From positions 1-42,013 of the forward strand of contig JADHNZ010000028.1 of assembly GCA_016779225.1 (NCBI GenBank): a DNA stretch of 42,013 bases, read 5' to 3'. Each line of letters begins with the position of its first letter. Position 1 is the first letter of the stretch. The DNA comes from Planctomycetota bacterium (lineage in GTDB: Bacteria > Planctomycetota > UBA1135 > GCA-002686595). This document shows, one piece after another, positions 34,923 through 42,013 of the stretch. The position numbers and the translations under genes are program-made. A model generated the notes under the pieces. The model saw only the letters and a list, made by a program, of their open reading frames with translations. It was not told the DNA's origin and ran no database searches.

Positions 34923-36056
34923 CTATGCGCGCCGCAGCCGGTGCTGGGGCTCCTCCGAGAGCTGGCCGGGCTCTTCGCCCGGCTCCCTGACCGCGTCTCC
35001 GAGCAGGAGACCCTCGACCCGCTCCGCTACGCGCGACCAGGAGAGCTCCTCCGCACCCAGGCGCGTGGCTGCCGCGGCCCAGCGCTCCCTCCGCACGGGA
35101 TCACCTGCGGCCATGCGCAGCCCCCCCGCCAGGTCCTCGACCCGCGCCCCCTCGAGCTCGAGTCCGGCCTCGGCCCGCGCCAGGCTGGCGAACCGTGAGC
35201 CGGGGACCGCAAGCAGCGGCGTGCCCGAGGCCAGCCCGCCGAGGGTCGTGCGCCGCGGCCCGCGCCCGCTGCGATCGGCGTCCACCATCAGAGTGGCTGC
35301 GCCCACGAGGGCGGGAAGCTCCTCGGCACGCGGGCGCTCCACGAGCACCACTCCCGAGCTGACCCCCTTGATGTTGGCGAGCGCCTCGAGCTCGCGCCCC
35401 AGCGGCCCCTCGCCCGCGATCACCAGGGTCCAGTCCTCCAGGGCACCCAGGGTGGCCGCATAGGCGCGAACGAGGCCACGCAGCCCGCGACCGGGGAGCA
35501 GCGGACCCGCCGCGAGGACCACATGGCCGCGTACGCCGTGACGCTCCAGCAGGTGCGAGCGCAGGCCGCGCCGATGGAGAGCCGGGTCGATGCCTCCCGG
35601 GACGAGGTGCACCTGCTCCCGAGCGACCCCGAACTCGAGGGCCTGAGCCTGGGCGAGGTCGTCCAGTGCCACCACCCCGCAGAGGGACCGGCGCACGCGG
35701 GGGCCCCAGAGCCTCTCGCCCACCCAGCGCAGCCCCCGCTCGACCGGACGACCCCGGGTGGGGAACCCCTGCTCCGCCACGAACAGCGGAACGCCCGCAC
35801 GGCGCGCCACGGCGGCGCTGTGGGAGCCCGCAGGAGAGAGGCCGTCGTACGCCAGCAGCGCGTCCGGCACGAACCCCCGGATCCCGGGCATGAGGCTCGA
35901 GCCGCTGCGGGGCACGACCCCTGGCGGCACCCCGAACCCTCGCACCGCGTGACCGCGCCCGATGAGCTCCCGTGCCAGGGCGCGCGCGTGGTCCCCGCTG
36001 CGCTGGCGCAGGGTGAAGGGGTTGAGCACGAGGGCGATGCGGAGGGAGCGGCGCAT
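34923..36056 (-). CDS. GT4-type glycosyltransferase
   Basis: The 377-residue GT-B-fold enzyme has an N-terminal Rossmann half starting LRIALVLNPFTLRQRSGDHARALARELIGRGHAVRGFG. Its GT4-like landmarks are VHLVPGGIDPALHRR, LVIAGEGPLGRELEAL and the C-terminal nucleotide-sugar region ending TTLGGLASGTPLLAVPGS. The usual E-x7-E glutamates are not clearly placed; GRGPRRTTLGGLASG occupies that spot, so donor and activity are uncertain. It is probably cytosolic or membrane-peripheral and works on a glycan or lipid. ATG 36056 (MRRSLRIALV) is chosen because it directly precedes the first beta strand; the upstream extension is low-complexity. Confidence 0.75.
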   Translation of the reverse strand: MRRSLRIALVLNPFTLRQRSGDHARALARELIGRGHAVRGFGVPPGVVPRSGSSLMPGIRGFVPDALLAYDGLSPAGSHSAAVARRAGVPLFVAEQGFPTRGRPVERGLRWVGERLWGPRVRRSLCGVVALDDLAQAQALEFGVAREQVHLVPGGIDPALHRRGLRSHLLERHGVRGHVVLAAGPLLPGRGLRGLVRAYAATLGALEDWTLVIAGEGPLGRELEALANIKGVSSGVVLVERPRAEELPALVGAATLMVDADRSGRGPRRTTLGGLASGTPLLAVPGSRFASLARAEAGLELEGARVEDLAGGLRMAAGDPVRRERWAAAATRLGAEELSWSRVAERVEGLLLGDAVREPGEEPGQLSEEPQHRLRRA

Positions 36057-36284
36057 TCGGAGGGGACGGCCGTCGGTGCATCGACCGACGCGCAGGCCAG
36101 ACCTGCGACCGGGCCGCCCAGGTCCCCAGAGCGGGACATGGCCCCCACACCGCACGGAAGACCTTTCCGGGCCGACCGCAACCACCCCGATTTTGAACGG
36201 AAAAGCGTTCCCCGTGCCTCAGCGCGCGACGCGGATCGTCGATCACGGGGGTGGCCAAAGGACCTCTTCTCCCCGGATGCCGCC
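36057..36284. other. Divergent intergenic region, glycosyltransferase / HAD-like gene
   Basis: This 228-bp gap is less GC-rich around 36188-36215. There a small GAACG/CGTTC hairpin surrounds a purine-rich loop. No TANNNT lies close to ATG 36285 and no Shine-Dalgarno is visible. I see no gene. Confidence 0.3.
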
Positions 36285-36890
36285 ATGAATCACTTCCCGA
36301 CCCTCAAGAACCTCTCCAAGCGCGCCCTGTTCATCGCGCGCTGGGATGTCCTCATCGAGCGCCCCGAGCGCGGTTATCCGACCAGCCTCGACGAGGTGGT
36401 GTTCCGCCCCGGCGCCGTGGACGCCCTCTTCTACGCCGGTCAGCACGGCTGGCACCTGTACCTGTTCGCCGACGAGCCGCAGGTCCCCGACGGCAAGCAG
36501 TCCTACGCCCAGTGGCAGGCCATCGAGGCCGGCATCCTCGACCGGCTGCGCGCGCAGGGCGTGAAGATCGCCCGCAGCTATGCGGCCGTCGACCGCGTGG
36601 GCGGCGTCGAGGGCCACGACAAGGAGTCGGTCTACGCCACCCCGAACACCGGCGTGATGCACCACGCCCGCCAGAACGACGGCATCAACCTGGACGACTC
36701 CTGGGTGGTCGCCGCGGATGTGGAGTCCCTGATCTCCGGCTGGCGCGCCGGCTGCCACACGGCCGGCGTGGGCCTGCCCCGCATCGCGCGCTCGGGCCCC
36801 CTCTCGGTGGAGCCCGAGGTGCTGGGTCCCGACCTGGCCCACACCCTCGCAGCCCTGGGCGCACGCCCGCAGCTGCGCAAGAGCGCCTGA
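36285..36890 (+). CDS. HAD-fold (GmhB-like) protein lacking catalytic motifs
   Basis: The 201-residue product follows the layout of D,D-heptose-1,7-bisphosphate phosphatase and histidinol phosphatase of the HAD superfamily, but every catalytic motif is altered. The first strand reads LFIARWDVLI where FLDRDGT would be expected, so the nucleophile Asp is A18 and the second Asp is W20. Motif II VTNQS is LFADEP. The KPxPGM lysine site reads ATPNTGV, and the GDxxxD site is WVVAADVESL. Zinc cysteines of GmhB are absent. I infer a non-catalytic HAD relative, perhaps a binding or regulatory protein. It is intact and ends just before two hairpins including a good terminator, so it is probably expressed. 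A divergent glycosyltransferase precedes it. Confidence 0.7.
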   Translation: MNHFPTLKNLSKRALFIARWDVLIERPERGYPTSLDEVVFRPGAVDALFYAGQHGWHLYLFADEPQVPDGKQSYAQWQAIEAGILDRLRAQGVKIARSYAAVDRVGGVEGHDKESVYATPNTGVMHHARQNDGINLDDSWVVAADVESLISGWRAGCHTAGVGLPRIARSGPLSVEPEVLGPDLAHTLAALGARPQLRKSA

Positions 36891-36924
36891 GCCCCCGGGC
36901 CCAGCCCGTACACGCCCCCCCGCC

Positions 36925-36947
36925 CACCAGGACCCCCTTCTTCCTGG
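36925..36947 (+). terminator. Hairpin after the HAD-like gene
   Basis: ACCAGGA (36925-36931) and TCCTGGT (36941-36947) form a 7-bp stem 35 nt after the stop codon. No T-run follows; it may pause RNA polymerase ahead of the stronger terminator at 36954. Confidence 0.4.
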
Positions 36948-36953
36948 TCGCCT

Positions 36954-36996
36954 AGGAGGCCCGCCCCCTCACCCAGGGGCGGGCCTCCGCCTTTGT
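36954..36996 (+). terminator. Strong rho-independent terminator of the HAD-like gene
   Basis: A perfect 13-bp stem (GGAGGCCCGCCCC, 36954-36966, with GGGGCGGGCCTCC, 36975-36987) encloses an 8-nt loop and is followed by GCCTTTGTT. Confidence 0.85.
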
Positions 36997-37262
36997 TGGC
37001 GATGGGGAGGGCGAGCCGGGTGCAAGGCCTTGGCTGCTGCGTGGGGAGGTCGGCCCGCGCCGCCGCCGCGCAAAGGGCAAGCCCCCACCCAGGGACGACC
37101 GGGGGCGCCCAAGGTGTCACCCAGGGGATGCAGCGCGGACACACCCCGCGGCTCCCCCTGCGAGCGAGGCCAGCGCCCCTGTACTCATGAGACGCACCCC
37201 CGGCCCTCCGCACCCAGCGGAGATGCGCTGCACCGAGTAAAGTGAAGGGTCGGATTCTCACC

Positions 37263-38687
37263 ATGAAGCGCCTCCTTCCCCTCCTCATCCTCGCCAGCCC
37301 GGCGGCCGCCCAGGCCACCTTCACCGTCATCCAGAGCGGCAGCTTCCCCACCGCCAACGCGGACGCCTCGGCGATCGTGGGCAACGACGGCCAGGGGGCA
37401 TTCCTCTGGACCGTCACGGGCGGCTACACGCCCCTCGGCGAGCAGTCGGCCGTGGGAGTCAGCGAGGACGGCCAGACGGTCCTGGGCCAGATCACCGACC
37501 CGGTGACCGGCGAGGATGTGGCGGGCCTCTGGACCGCGGCCACCGGCTGGCAGAGCCTCGGCGGCTTCGGCAGCGCCTGCGGCACCGACGCCAGCAACCC
37601 CTACGAGCTCTCCGGTGACGCGCAGACCGCCGTGGGCCTGGGCTGGTTCGGCTGCCAGGGTCGCGCCTTCCGCTACACGAACACCTTCGGGATGCAGCAG
37701 CTCCCGATGCAGACCAACAACAGCTCCCGCGCCAGCGCCATCTCGGTGGACGGCAACTGGATCGGCGGCTGGGAGGAGGACGCCTCCGGTGCGCGCCGGG
37801 CGTGCGTGTGGGACTCGAGCCTCAACCAGTCGTTCCTGCTGATCAGCAGCAGCAACCCCAACGGAGCGGGCGAGGTCTACGGCTTCTCCCACGACGGGGC
37901 CTACGCCGTGGGCACCGAGGGCAACGGCGCCTTCATCTGGGAGCAGGCCAGCGGCACCGCCACCTCTCTGGGCCCCGTCCCCGGCGGAGCGTTCCTCGAC
38001 AAGACCATCCTCCTCTGCGTGGACGAGGACGGTGAGCGCGCGGGCGGCACCTTCGGCTTCGGCCCGTTCGGCCGCGCCATCCTGTGGAGCCCCTCGAATG
38101 GCTACCAGTACCTCGACGATGTGCTCACGGCCGGCGGCGTCGACATGACCGCCTGGGAGACCGCGAATGTCTCGCACATCAGCCCCGACGGGAACATCCT
38201 CGTGGGCGCCGTGCGCGCGGCGGGCGGCTTCGCGAGCAGCGTGTTCGTCGCGACCCTTGGCGCAGGCGACATCGGAACGAACTTCTGCACCGCGGTCCCG
38301 AACTCGACCGGCAGCGCCGGCAGCATCGCAGGCATCGGCAGCGACCTCGTCGCCGCCAACAACCTGACCCTCGAGGCCAGCAGCCTGCCCCCGGGCCAGT
38401 TCGCCTACTTCGTGAATGGCCCGAGCCCGGGCTTCATCGCCGGCCCCGGCGGAAGCCAGGGCAACCTGTGCCTCCTCGGCGGTCTCGGCCGCCACCGCCT
38501 CCAGGTCGGCACCGCGGACGCCAGCGGCACCTACGCCATCCAGGTGGACCTCACCAGCTTCCCCCGCCCCACCGGCTTCGTGGCGGTGCAGCCCGGTGAG
38601 ACCTGGCACTTCTCCTGCTGGTACCGGGACCAGAACCCGACCCCGACCTCGAACTTCACGGACGGGCTGACGGTCACCTTCCAGTGA
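37263..38687 (+). CDS. Secreted HAF-repeat-like protein with planctomycete C-terminal domain
   Basis: The 474-residue product has a signal peptide cut after about residue 17 (MKRLLPLLILASPAAAQ). A repeated beta pattern follows to about residue 330, with recurring units of the type SxDGxxVVG...AFLWT-x4-G: GAFLWTVTGGY, AGLWTAATGW, GAFIWEQASG and RAILWSPSNGY, as in HAF-repeat proteins. From about 340 on is a compact beta domain with FCTAVPNSTGSAG and GETWHFSCWYRD, which I associate from memory with secreted proteins of marine planctomycetes. It is probably extracellular or periplasmic. ATG 37263 is chosen for the signal peptide and the GAAGGG upstream; GTG 37242 is in frame but would add 7 residues. 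Its stop overlaps the GTG of the next gene. Confidence 0.8.
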   Translation: MKRLLPLLILASPAAAQATFTVIQSGSFPTANADASAIVGNDGQGAFLWTVTGGYTPLGEQSAVGVSEDGQTVLGQITDPVTGEDVAGLWTAATGWQSLGGFGSACGTDASNPYELSGDAQTAVGLGWFGCQGRAFRYTNTFGMQQLPMQTNNSSRASAISVDGNWIGGWEEDASGARRACVWDSSLNQSFLLISSSNPNGAGEVYGFSHDGAYAVGTEGNGAFIWEQASGTATSLGPVPGGAFLDKTILLCVDEDGERAGGTFGFGPFGRAILWSPSNGYQYLDDVLTAGGVDMTAWETANVSHISPDGNILVGAVRAAGGFASSVFVATLGAGDIGTNFCTAVPNSTGSAGSIAGIGSDLVAANNLTLEASSLPPGQFAYFVNGPSPGFIAGPGGSQGNLCLLGGLGRHRLQVGTADASGTYAIQVDLTSFPRPTGFVAVQPGETWHFSCWYRDQNPTPTSNFTDGLTVTFQ

Positions 38688-39268
38688 GCCTCCTCGAGCG
38701 ACGCGCGCGTCGCTCCCAGGGCGCGGGTCTCGTCTGGCTGCTGCTCGCCGCAGTGGCCGTCGGGGCCCGCGAGCCTGTTCTGATCCTGGCCCTGGGCGCG
38801 GCGCTGCTTGCGTGGGTGCTGCTGCGCTCGAGGCGGAGCGGCCGCAAGAAGGTCCGTCGGACTCCCTTCAAGTCTCGGCACGGCCTGACCCAGCGGCAGC
38901 CCCTGGAGGAGTTCGAGGCCCGCATGGCCGCGGGGATGTTCCAGGAGGGCCGCGAGGTCTTTGTGACCGCCTGGTGCACCGACACCGAGGTCGTGCGCTG
39001 CACCGCCAGCGTAGGCGGCCTCACCTCCTGCCGCCCCGCCGACGATGTGAGGCGCTGGGCCCACCATGCCCACCGGGTGGGCGCCGACCGCATCCGCCAG
39101 TACCACAACCACCCCGATGTCCTGCTGCGCTCCTTCCCCTCACGCCAGGACCGCCGCAGCCACGCCCACCTGACCGAGCTGCTCGACGGCACCGGGGTCG
39201 CCCTCGAGTCCTGGCTGGTCTGGCGCTCCTGGCTGGGCCACGCGCGCTTCAAGCGCTTCGGACCCTAG
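38684..39268 (+). CDS. Membrane-anchored JAMM/JAB-like protein
   Basis: The 194-residue product has two hydrophobic segments (about 13-45) followed by a basic stretch and a soluble domain. In that domain HNHP (H141, N142, H143, P144) is followed by SRQD (S153-D156), resembling the JAMM metal motif H-x-H-P...S-x-x-D. The spacing from the second His to Ser is 9 residues rather than the canonical 7, and the upstream Glu is not certain. It may be a zinc isopeptidase-like or RadC-like domain, or a degenerate one. The GTG start overlaps the stop of the secreted repeat protein (GTGA), so the two are translationally coupled and may work together at the membrane. I do not recognise a named family. Confidence 0.6.
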   Translation: MSLLERRARRSQGAGLVWLLLAAVAVGAREPVLILALGAALLAWVLLRSRRSGRKKVRRTPFKSRHGLTQRQPLEEFEARMAAGMFQEGREVFVTAWCTDTEVVRCTASVGGLTSCRPADDVRRWAHHAHRVGADRIRQYHNHPDVLLRSFPSRQDRRSHAHLTELLDGTGVALESWLVWRSWLGHARFKRFGP

Positions 39269-39348
39269 AGCGAGGCGGCCAGGTCCCTCTGGACCGGGTC
39301 GCGCCAGCCGCAGCTTCGGCAAGGCTGGGTCCCCATGGCGGAGGCCCC

Positions 39349-39382
39349 AAGAGAAAGGGGCGGGCCTCTCCAGGCCCGCCCC
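39349..39382 (-). terminator. Strong minus-strand terminator with no adjacent gene
   Basis: On the minus strand an 11-bp perfect stem (GGGGCGGGCCT with AGGCCCGCCCC) and a 4-nt loop are followed by TTTCTCTT. The nearest upstream minus-strand gene, the polysaccharide deacetylase, ends 232 nt earlier at 39614, so it ends either a long 3' UTR or a small RNA. The stem is also correctly placed (88 bp) after the plus-strand gene but lacks a T-run in that direction. Confidence 0.8.
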
Positions 39383-39613
39383 GAAGGACTGCGCACCGGC
39401 GCCCGTTCCGGGTCCCTGGCTCGCCTACATGGCGGCCGGGGCGGCGCAGTCGTTCTCCTCTCTTGTGTCTGGAAGCTCACAACCGCGTGCTTCCACGGAC
39501 TAGGACGAGGGCACCGGTCAGCGGGTTCCACGGGAATTGCGAGGAATCCCAAGCCGTGACCGCGGGCATTCCCGCACTCGGGTCGCGCGGCGCGCGCGGG
39601 CAAGCCGCGCGCC
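39383..39613 (-). other. Unassigned stretch upstream of the minus-strand terminator
   Basis: Between the deacetylase stop and the terminator lie 231 bp with lower GC than the surroundings. The minus strand has a GGAAGC/GCTTCC hairpin (39494-39471) and a GAGAGGAGA (39462-39454) that looks like a ribosome site but has no normal start after it. A 23-codon GTG frame (39496-39425) spans it. No tRNA, SRP or 6S pattern was recognised. It may be a 3' UTR or an unannotated small RNA. Confidence 0.35.
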
Positions 39614-40366
39614 TCAGGCGCGCTCGAGCACCTCGAAGCCGCCCACGACCCAGCCCTCCTCGCGCGCCAGGTCCAGCAGCGCCACGGTCGTGTCCACCAC
39701 GAACTCCGCCCGGTCCCCAGTCCCCAGGCCGTCGTGGAGCAGGACGACGCCCCCACCCGCGCGCCGCACGCGCTCGACCACGCGCGCCGGATCGCGCTCG
39801 CCCTGACTGTCGCCCGAGTCCACCGTCCACCACCGCAGCGGTTGACGCCGTAGCAGGCTCCAGAGCCAGGTGCTGGCGACCACCTTGCCGTACTGGGGGC
39901 GATAGCCCGCAGGCCGCAGCCCCGCCGCCTCGAGCTGCCGGTGGCCGCGCGCCAGGTCGAGGCCCAGGCTCACCGGGTCCGAGCGCCAGGGATGCGGATG
40001 CCGCGACGAGTGGCTGCCCACCTCGTGCCCCTGCGCCGCGATGCGCGCCGCGAGGGCCGGCTCCGCCTCGACCTTGCTCCCGATGAGGAAGAAGGAGGCG
40101 CGCGCCCCGCGCTTGCCCAGGGCCTCGAGCACGCGCGGGGTCAGACCCTCCCAGGGTCCGTCGTCATAACTCAGGACGAGCCGGCCGCGCGTCCGCCGCG
40201 CCAGGGAGCGCAGCTGTGCCTGCTTCAACAGGTGCGGGATCACCACCTGCAGCAGGACCAGCCCGGCCAGGGCGGCGAGGAGCAAGAGCACGCTGTCCAC
40301 GGGGCTCAAGAGTACGCTCCCGAGCGAACCGGCGGCAGCGCCACGGCGTGATCGAGCCCGAGCCAT
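39614..40366 (-). CDS. Polysaccharide deacetylase (NodB family), membrane-anchored
   Basis: The 250-residue protein has an N-terminal membrane helix (about 22-45) and a NodB domain on the far side. Motif 1 is LSYDDGPW with the catalytic base D68 and metal ligand D69. Motif 2 is HSSRH (HxxxH), which supplies the two metal-binding histidines in SHSSRHPHPW. Motif 3 is near RPQYGK, and the WWTVDSGDSQ and LLHDG stretches are also family-like. It should remove acetyl groups from N-acetylated glycans such as peptidoglycan or a surface polymer. ATG 40366 is used; no Shine-Dalgarno or TANNNT is visible before it. Confidence 0.88.
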   Translation of the reverse strand: MARARSRRGAAAGSLGSVLLSPVDSVLLLLAALAGLVLLQVVIPHLLKQAQLRSLARRTRGRLVLSYDDGPWEGLTPRVLEALGKRGARASFFLIGSKVEAEPALAARIAAQGHEVGSHSSRHPHPWRSDPVSLGLDLARGHRQLEAAGLRPAGYRPQYGKVVASTWLWSLLRRQPLRWWTVDSGDSQGERDPARVVERVRRAGGGVVLLHDGLGTGDRAEFVVDTTVALLDLAREEGWVVGGFEVLERA

Positions 40367-40519
40367 GGCGCCCTTCGGGCAGCGCCGTGGCGCAGGATCA
40401 CGAGCGCCAGGGCGCTTGAGAGGCCCAGCCGCAGCTCGACGGCCTCCGCCTCACTCCTCCGCCAGGCCCCGCCACCGCTCACTCGGGGCAGGCTCCAGGC
40501 AGGGCACGCCCCTCAGGCC
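40367..40519. other. Gap between two minus-strand genes
   Basis: 153 bp with no gene I trust. A 58-residue open frame on the minus strand (GTG 40482 to TGA 40306) runs into the deacetylase start in another frame and has no recognisable sequence. Confidence 0.3.
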
Positions 40520-41464
40520 TCACCACCGCAGCCGCACCGGGCCGCCCGCGGCAAGCGGCCAGGCCACCCAGCGCTCGGCGGCCCGCTCTGCCTCGGGAAG
40601 GCTGCCGTCGGCACGCACGCCGGTGCCGTCCTCCCAAGGGCGTCGGGCCGAGCGCAGGCGCAGGCGGGTGGGCTCGACCTCCACGACCTCCAGCCACTCC
40701 ACCAGGGCCTCGCCCGCGGCGCGCACGCTCCCCCCGGACGCGCCTGGGCCCTCCATGCCATCTGCCCGCGCAGCGCCCGCTCTCGCCGCCTCCGGAAGGC
40801 TCAAGGCCAGCTGCATCCCCGGGAAGGGCAGCGCCCCCTCGCTCTCCACGATCCGGCTCCAGAGGGCCCTGTGAGCGCCGCTCTCCACCGAGGAGCGCAC
40901 CGCAGGCACGCAGGCCAGCAGCCACGCCAGACCCAGGAGCCGCACCCGCCGCGGACGCGCCATGGCGAGCGCCGGTCCTCCCAGCCAGCCCGCAGGAAGC
41001 ACCAGCGCGACCGCCAGGCTGCCCAGCACCTGAGCCAGCGCGAGGGGCCCGAGCACCAGGGTGCTCGCCGCCGCCCACAGGGCGCCGTCCACGCTCCACC
41101 CGTCGAAGGCCGAGCGCGCCTCCGGCGGCCCACCCTCCAGCACGGCCCACGCCGTCACGCCGGCCCACGCCGCAAGCAGCCCCGCAAGGACCCCCGGCCG
41201 CCAGGCCCGCACCAGCGACCACCCCAGCAGCGCCGTCGCAGCCCCCTGGAGCACCAGCGCGCAACCGTCGCCCAGCCCACCGGCACCCAGCCCAGCGCCC
41301 TCCCCGCCACACTCCGCCCGCACGAGCATCCAGACCCCGGCCCCGGCACCGGCCAACGCCAGCCCCTCGAGCCAGGCCGTCCTCCTCACCGCCCACAGCA
41401 AGAGCCCCGGCCCGACCACCACGAGCCCCGCGACCAACCCCAGCAGCAACTCCTCGATCCCCAT
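40520..41464 (-). CDS. Multi-pass membrane protein, function unknown
   Basis: The 314-residue product has about 6 hydrophobic helices in its first 195 residues (GIEELLLGLVAGLVVVGPGL, then others rich in Leu/Ala/Gly). A soluble C-terminal part of about 110 residues follows, beginning RSSVESGAHRALWSRIVES. I do not recognise a family. ATG 41464 is chosen because GAGGAGG lies 9 nt upstream, a good ribosome-site distance; ATG 41473 would sit directly against it. It is divergent from argR (129 bp between starts). Confidence 0.65.
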   Translation of the reverse strand: MGIEELLLGLVAGLVVVGPGLLLWAVRRTAWLEGLALAGAGAGVWMLVRAECGGEGAGLGAGGLGDGCALVLQGAATALLGWSLVRAWRPGVLAGLLAAWAGVTAWAVLEGGPPEARSAFDGWSVDGALWAAASTLVLGPLALAQVLGSLAVALVLPAGWLGGPALAMARPRRVRLLGLAWLLACVPAVRSSVESGAHRALWSRIVESEGALPFPGMQLALSLPEAARAGAARADGMEGPGASGGSVRAAGEALVEWLEVVEVEPTRLRLRSARRPWEDGTGVRADGSLPEAERAAERWVAWPLAAGGPVRLRW

Positions 41465-41550
41465 CCTTGGCATCCTCCTCGGGCCCCTGGCCCTCGCAGC
41501 ACCCAAGGCCAGTGCGCCTGGATCGAAGACACGCTTTCTGGCCAGAACCG

Positions 41551-41578
41551 TTGACAGAGAGGTTGGCACCTTTATGCT
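41551..41578 (+). promoter_or_regulatory. Near-consensus promoter of argR
   Basis: TTGACA (41551-41556), a 16-bp spacer and TATGCT (41573-41578) make the best promoter in the window. The predicted start near 41585 leaves about 8 nt before ATG 41593. The downstream GCATATTCATG contains TATTCA, half of an ARG-box-like site, so autoregulation by ArgR is possible but the other half is poor. Confidence 0.7.
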
Positions 41579-41592
41579 TCGTGCGCATATTC

Positions 41593-42013
41593 ATGCCCCG
41601 CCCCCAGCGACACCAGACGATCCTCCGGCTGCTCGAGGCCGGGCCGGTGGCCTCTCAGGAGGCGCTGGCCGCTGCTTTGGCGGCGGAGGGGGTGTCCGTC
41701 ACGCAGGCGACGCTCAGTCGGGACCTGCGGGCCCTGGGGGCCGTGAAGGGGGCCGAGGGGTACATGCTGCCCGGCCTTGCCGCGGTGCCGGCGGGTGACG
41801 CGGAGGTGCGGACGGCGGTGCGGACCTGGCTGACGCGGGCGCAGGTGGCCCTGAACCAGGTGGTGCTGCACACGCCGGCGGGCGGAGCGCAGGCGCTGGC
41901 CCTCGTGCTGGACCGGGTCCAGCCGGGCGGGCTGCTGGGGACCATTGCGGGCGACGACACGATCCTGTGCGTGCTGCCCCACGAGAGGGGCGCCAAGGCG
42001 TTTAAGCGGTACC
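41593..42013 (+). CDS. argR: Arginine repressor (incomplete at right edge)
   Basis: 140 codons are visible without a stop. The N-terminal winged helix (about 1-65) contains VTQATLSRDLRALG, with S42-R43-D44 of the DNA-recognition helix. The C-terminal arginine-binding core has GTIAGDDTILCVLP (G116-T123), whose DD pair contacts L-arginine. ArgR is a hexamer that represses arginine biosynthesis when arginine is bound. The codon choice (GCG, GTG, CGG, GGG endings) differs from the C-ending preference of the other plus-strand genes, a possible sign of transfer or of a different skew region. No Shine-Dalgarno precedes the ATG. The length so far is close to the usual 150-160. Confidence 0.93.
   Translation, partial: MPRPQRHQTILRLLEAGPVASQEALAAALAAEGVSVTQATLSRDLRALGAVKGAEGYMLPGLAAVPAGDAEVRTAVRTWLTRAQVALNQVVLHTPAGGAQALALVLDRVQPGGLLGTIAGDDTILCVLPHERGAKAFKRY

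Larger units (their letters stand above)
36891..37262. other. Intergenic region with terminator, 372 bp, no gene seen
   Basis: The first part carries two hairpins that end the HAD-like gene. The rest (about 37000-37237) is GC-rich with no coding pattern I trust. Near the end, TAAAGT (37238-37243) and GAAGGG (37244-37249) lie 19 and 13 nt before ATG 37263 and could be a -10 and a ribosome site. Confidence 0.5.

Noticed and set aside
36857-37262. A gene in the 372-bp gap after the HAD-like protein
   Set aside because: Open frames there are short, Pro/Ala/Arg-rich and without start signals; the gap is explained by a terminator and an upstream promoter region.
39425-39496. 23-codon minus-strand ORF before the orphan terminator
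   Set aside because: Its GTG start has no ribosome site; the GAGAGGAGA lies inside it. Too short to support as a gene.
40306-40482. 58-residue minus-strand ORF between the membrane protein and the deacetylase
   Set aside because: It has no ribosome site or recognisable sequence and runs into the deacetylase N terminus in another frame.

Overview
The window is very GC-rich and gene-dense. Most genes sit in short operons with 1-8 nt overlaps or gaps. The gene repertoire points to a planctomycete (Planctomycetota). The main evidence is a 1,413-residue ThuA / Pirellula-type dehydrogenase / CxxCH cytochrome c protein, an FHA-Ser/Thr kinase with a large extracytoplasmic tail, a DUF4388-PEGA protein, SpoIIE/STAS signalling and a secreted HAF-repeat-like protein. 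The assignment rests on family knowledge and I could not test it by database search. I saw no transposase, integrase, phage gene or CRISPR array.

Layout. 1-173 is the 5' end of gap (minus strand). 352-6799 (plus) is tilS, then a tightly coupled run of yggS, FHA-kinase, a degenerate purine nucleoside phosphorylase-like gene and purN. A 19-bp tandem repeat starts at the purN stop, followed by tRNA-His (minus). 7222-9771 holds a coiled-coil gene (minus) and a zinc-ribbon membrane protein, a MoeB/ThiF-type E1 enzyme and a MocA-like nucleotidyltransferase (plus). 9829-13834 holds a DUF4388-PEGA protein, a 36-bp palindromic tandem repeat and a lipoprotein. 13913-15800 (minus) is a membrane coiled-coil gene and asnS. 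15896-18993 (plus) is an NhaC-type antiporter and an LPG-synthase-TM protein. 19012-26782 (minus) is a sugar operon: ThuA/dehydrogenase/cytochrome c, ketose-epimerase-like, xylA, xylB. 26940-28864 (plus) is a nitrilase and a PqqB-like metallo-hydrolase lipoprotein. 28893-30197 (minus) is a TlpA-like thioredoxin gene with an in-frame TGA. 30295-33823 (minus) is an operon of SpoIIE phosphatase, DUF58 and VWA genes, opposite a STAS protein (34041-34853). Then follow a glycosyltransferase (minus), a HAD-fold pseudo-phosphatase, the secreted repeat protein and a membrane JAMM-like protein (plus), a polysaccharide deacetylase and a membrane protein (minus), and argR (plus, running off the right end).

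Main discoveries. (1) The TlpA-like gene has TGA exactly where the first redox cysteine of the CGPC motif belongs, giving W-[TGA]-G-P-C. The reading frame is intact on both sides, and a 7-bp stem with a G in the second loop position starts its apical loop 18 nt after the TGA, as a bacterial SECIS should. This is a candidate selenoprotein. (2) At least six genes on both strands have a TANNNT -10 hexamer 6-7 nt before the start codon, which predicts leaderless transcripts as a common mode here. (3) Two neighbouring-operon genes look like enzyme folds that have lost their catalytic residues (PNP-like, HAD-like). (4) Two families of short tandem repeats begin at or inside stop codons.
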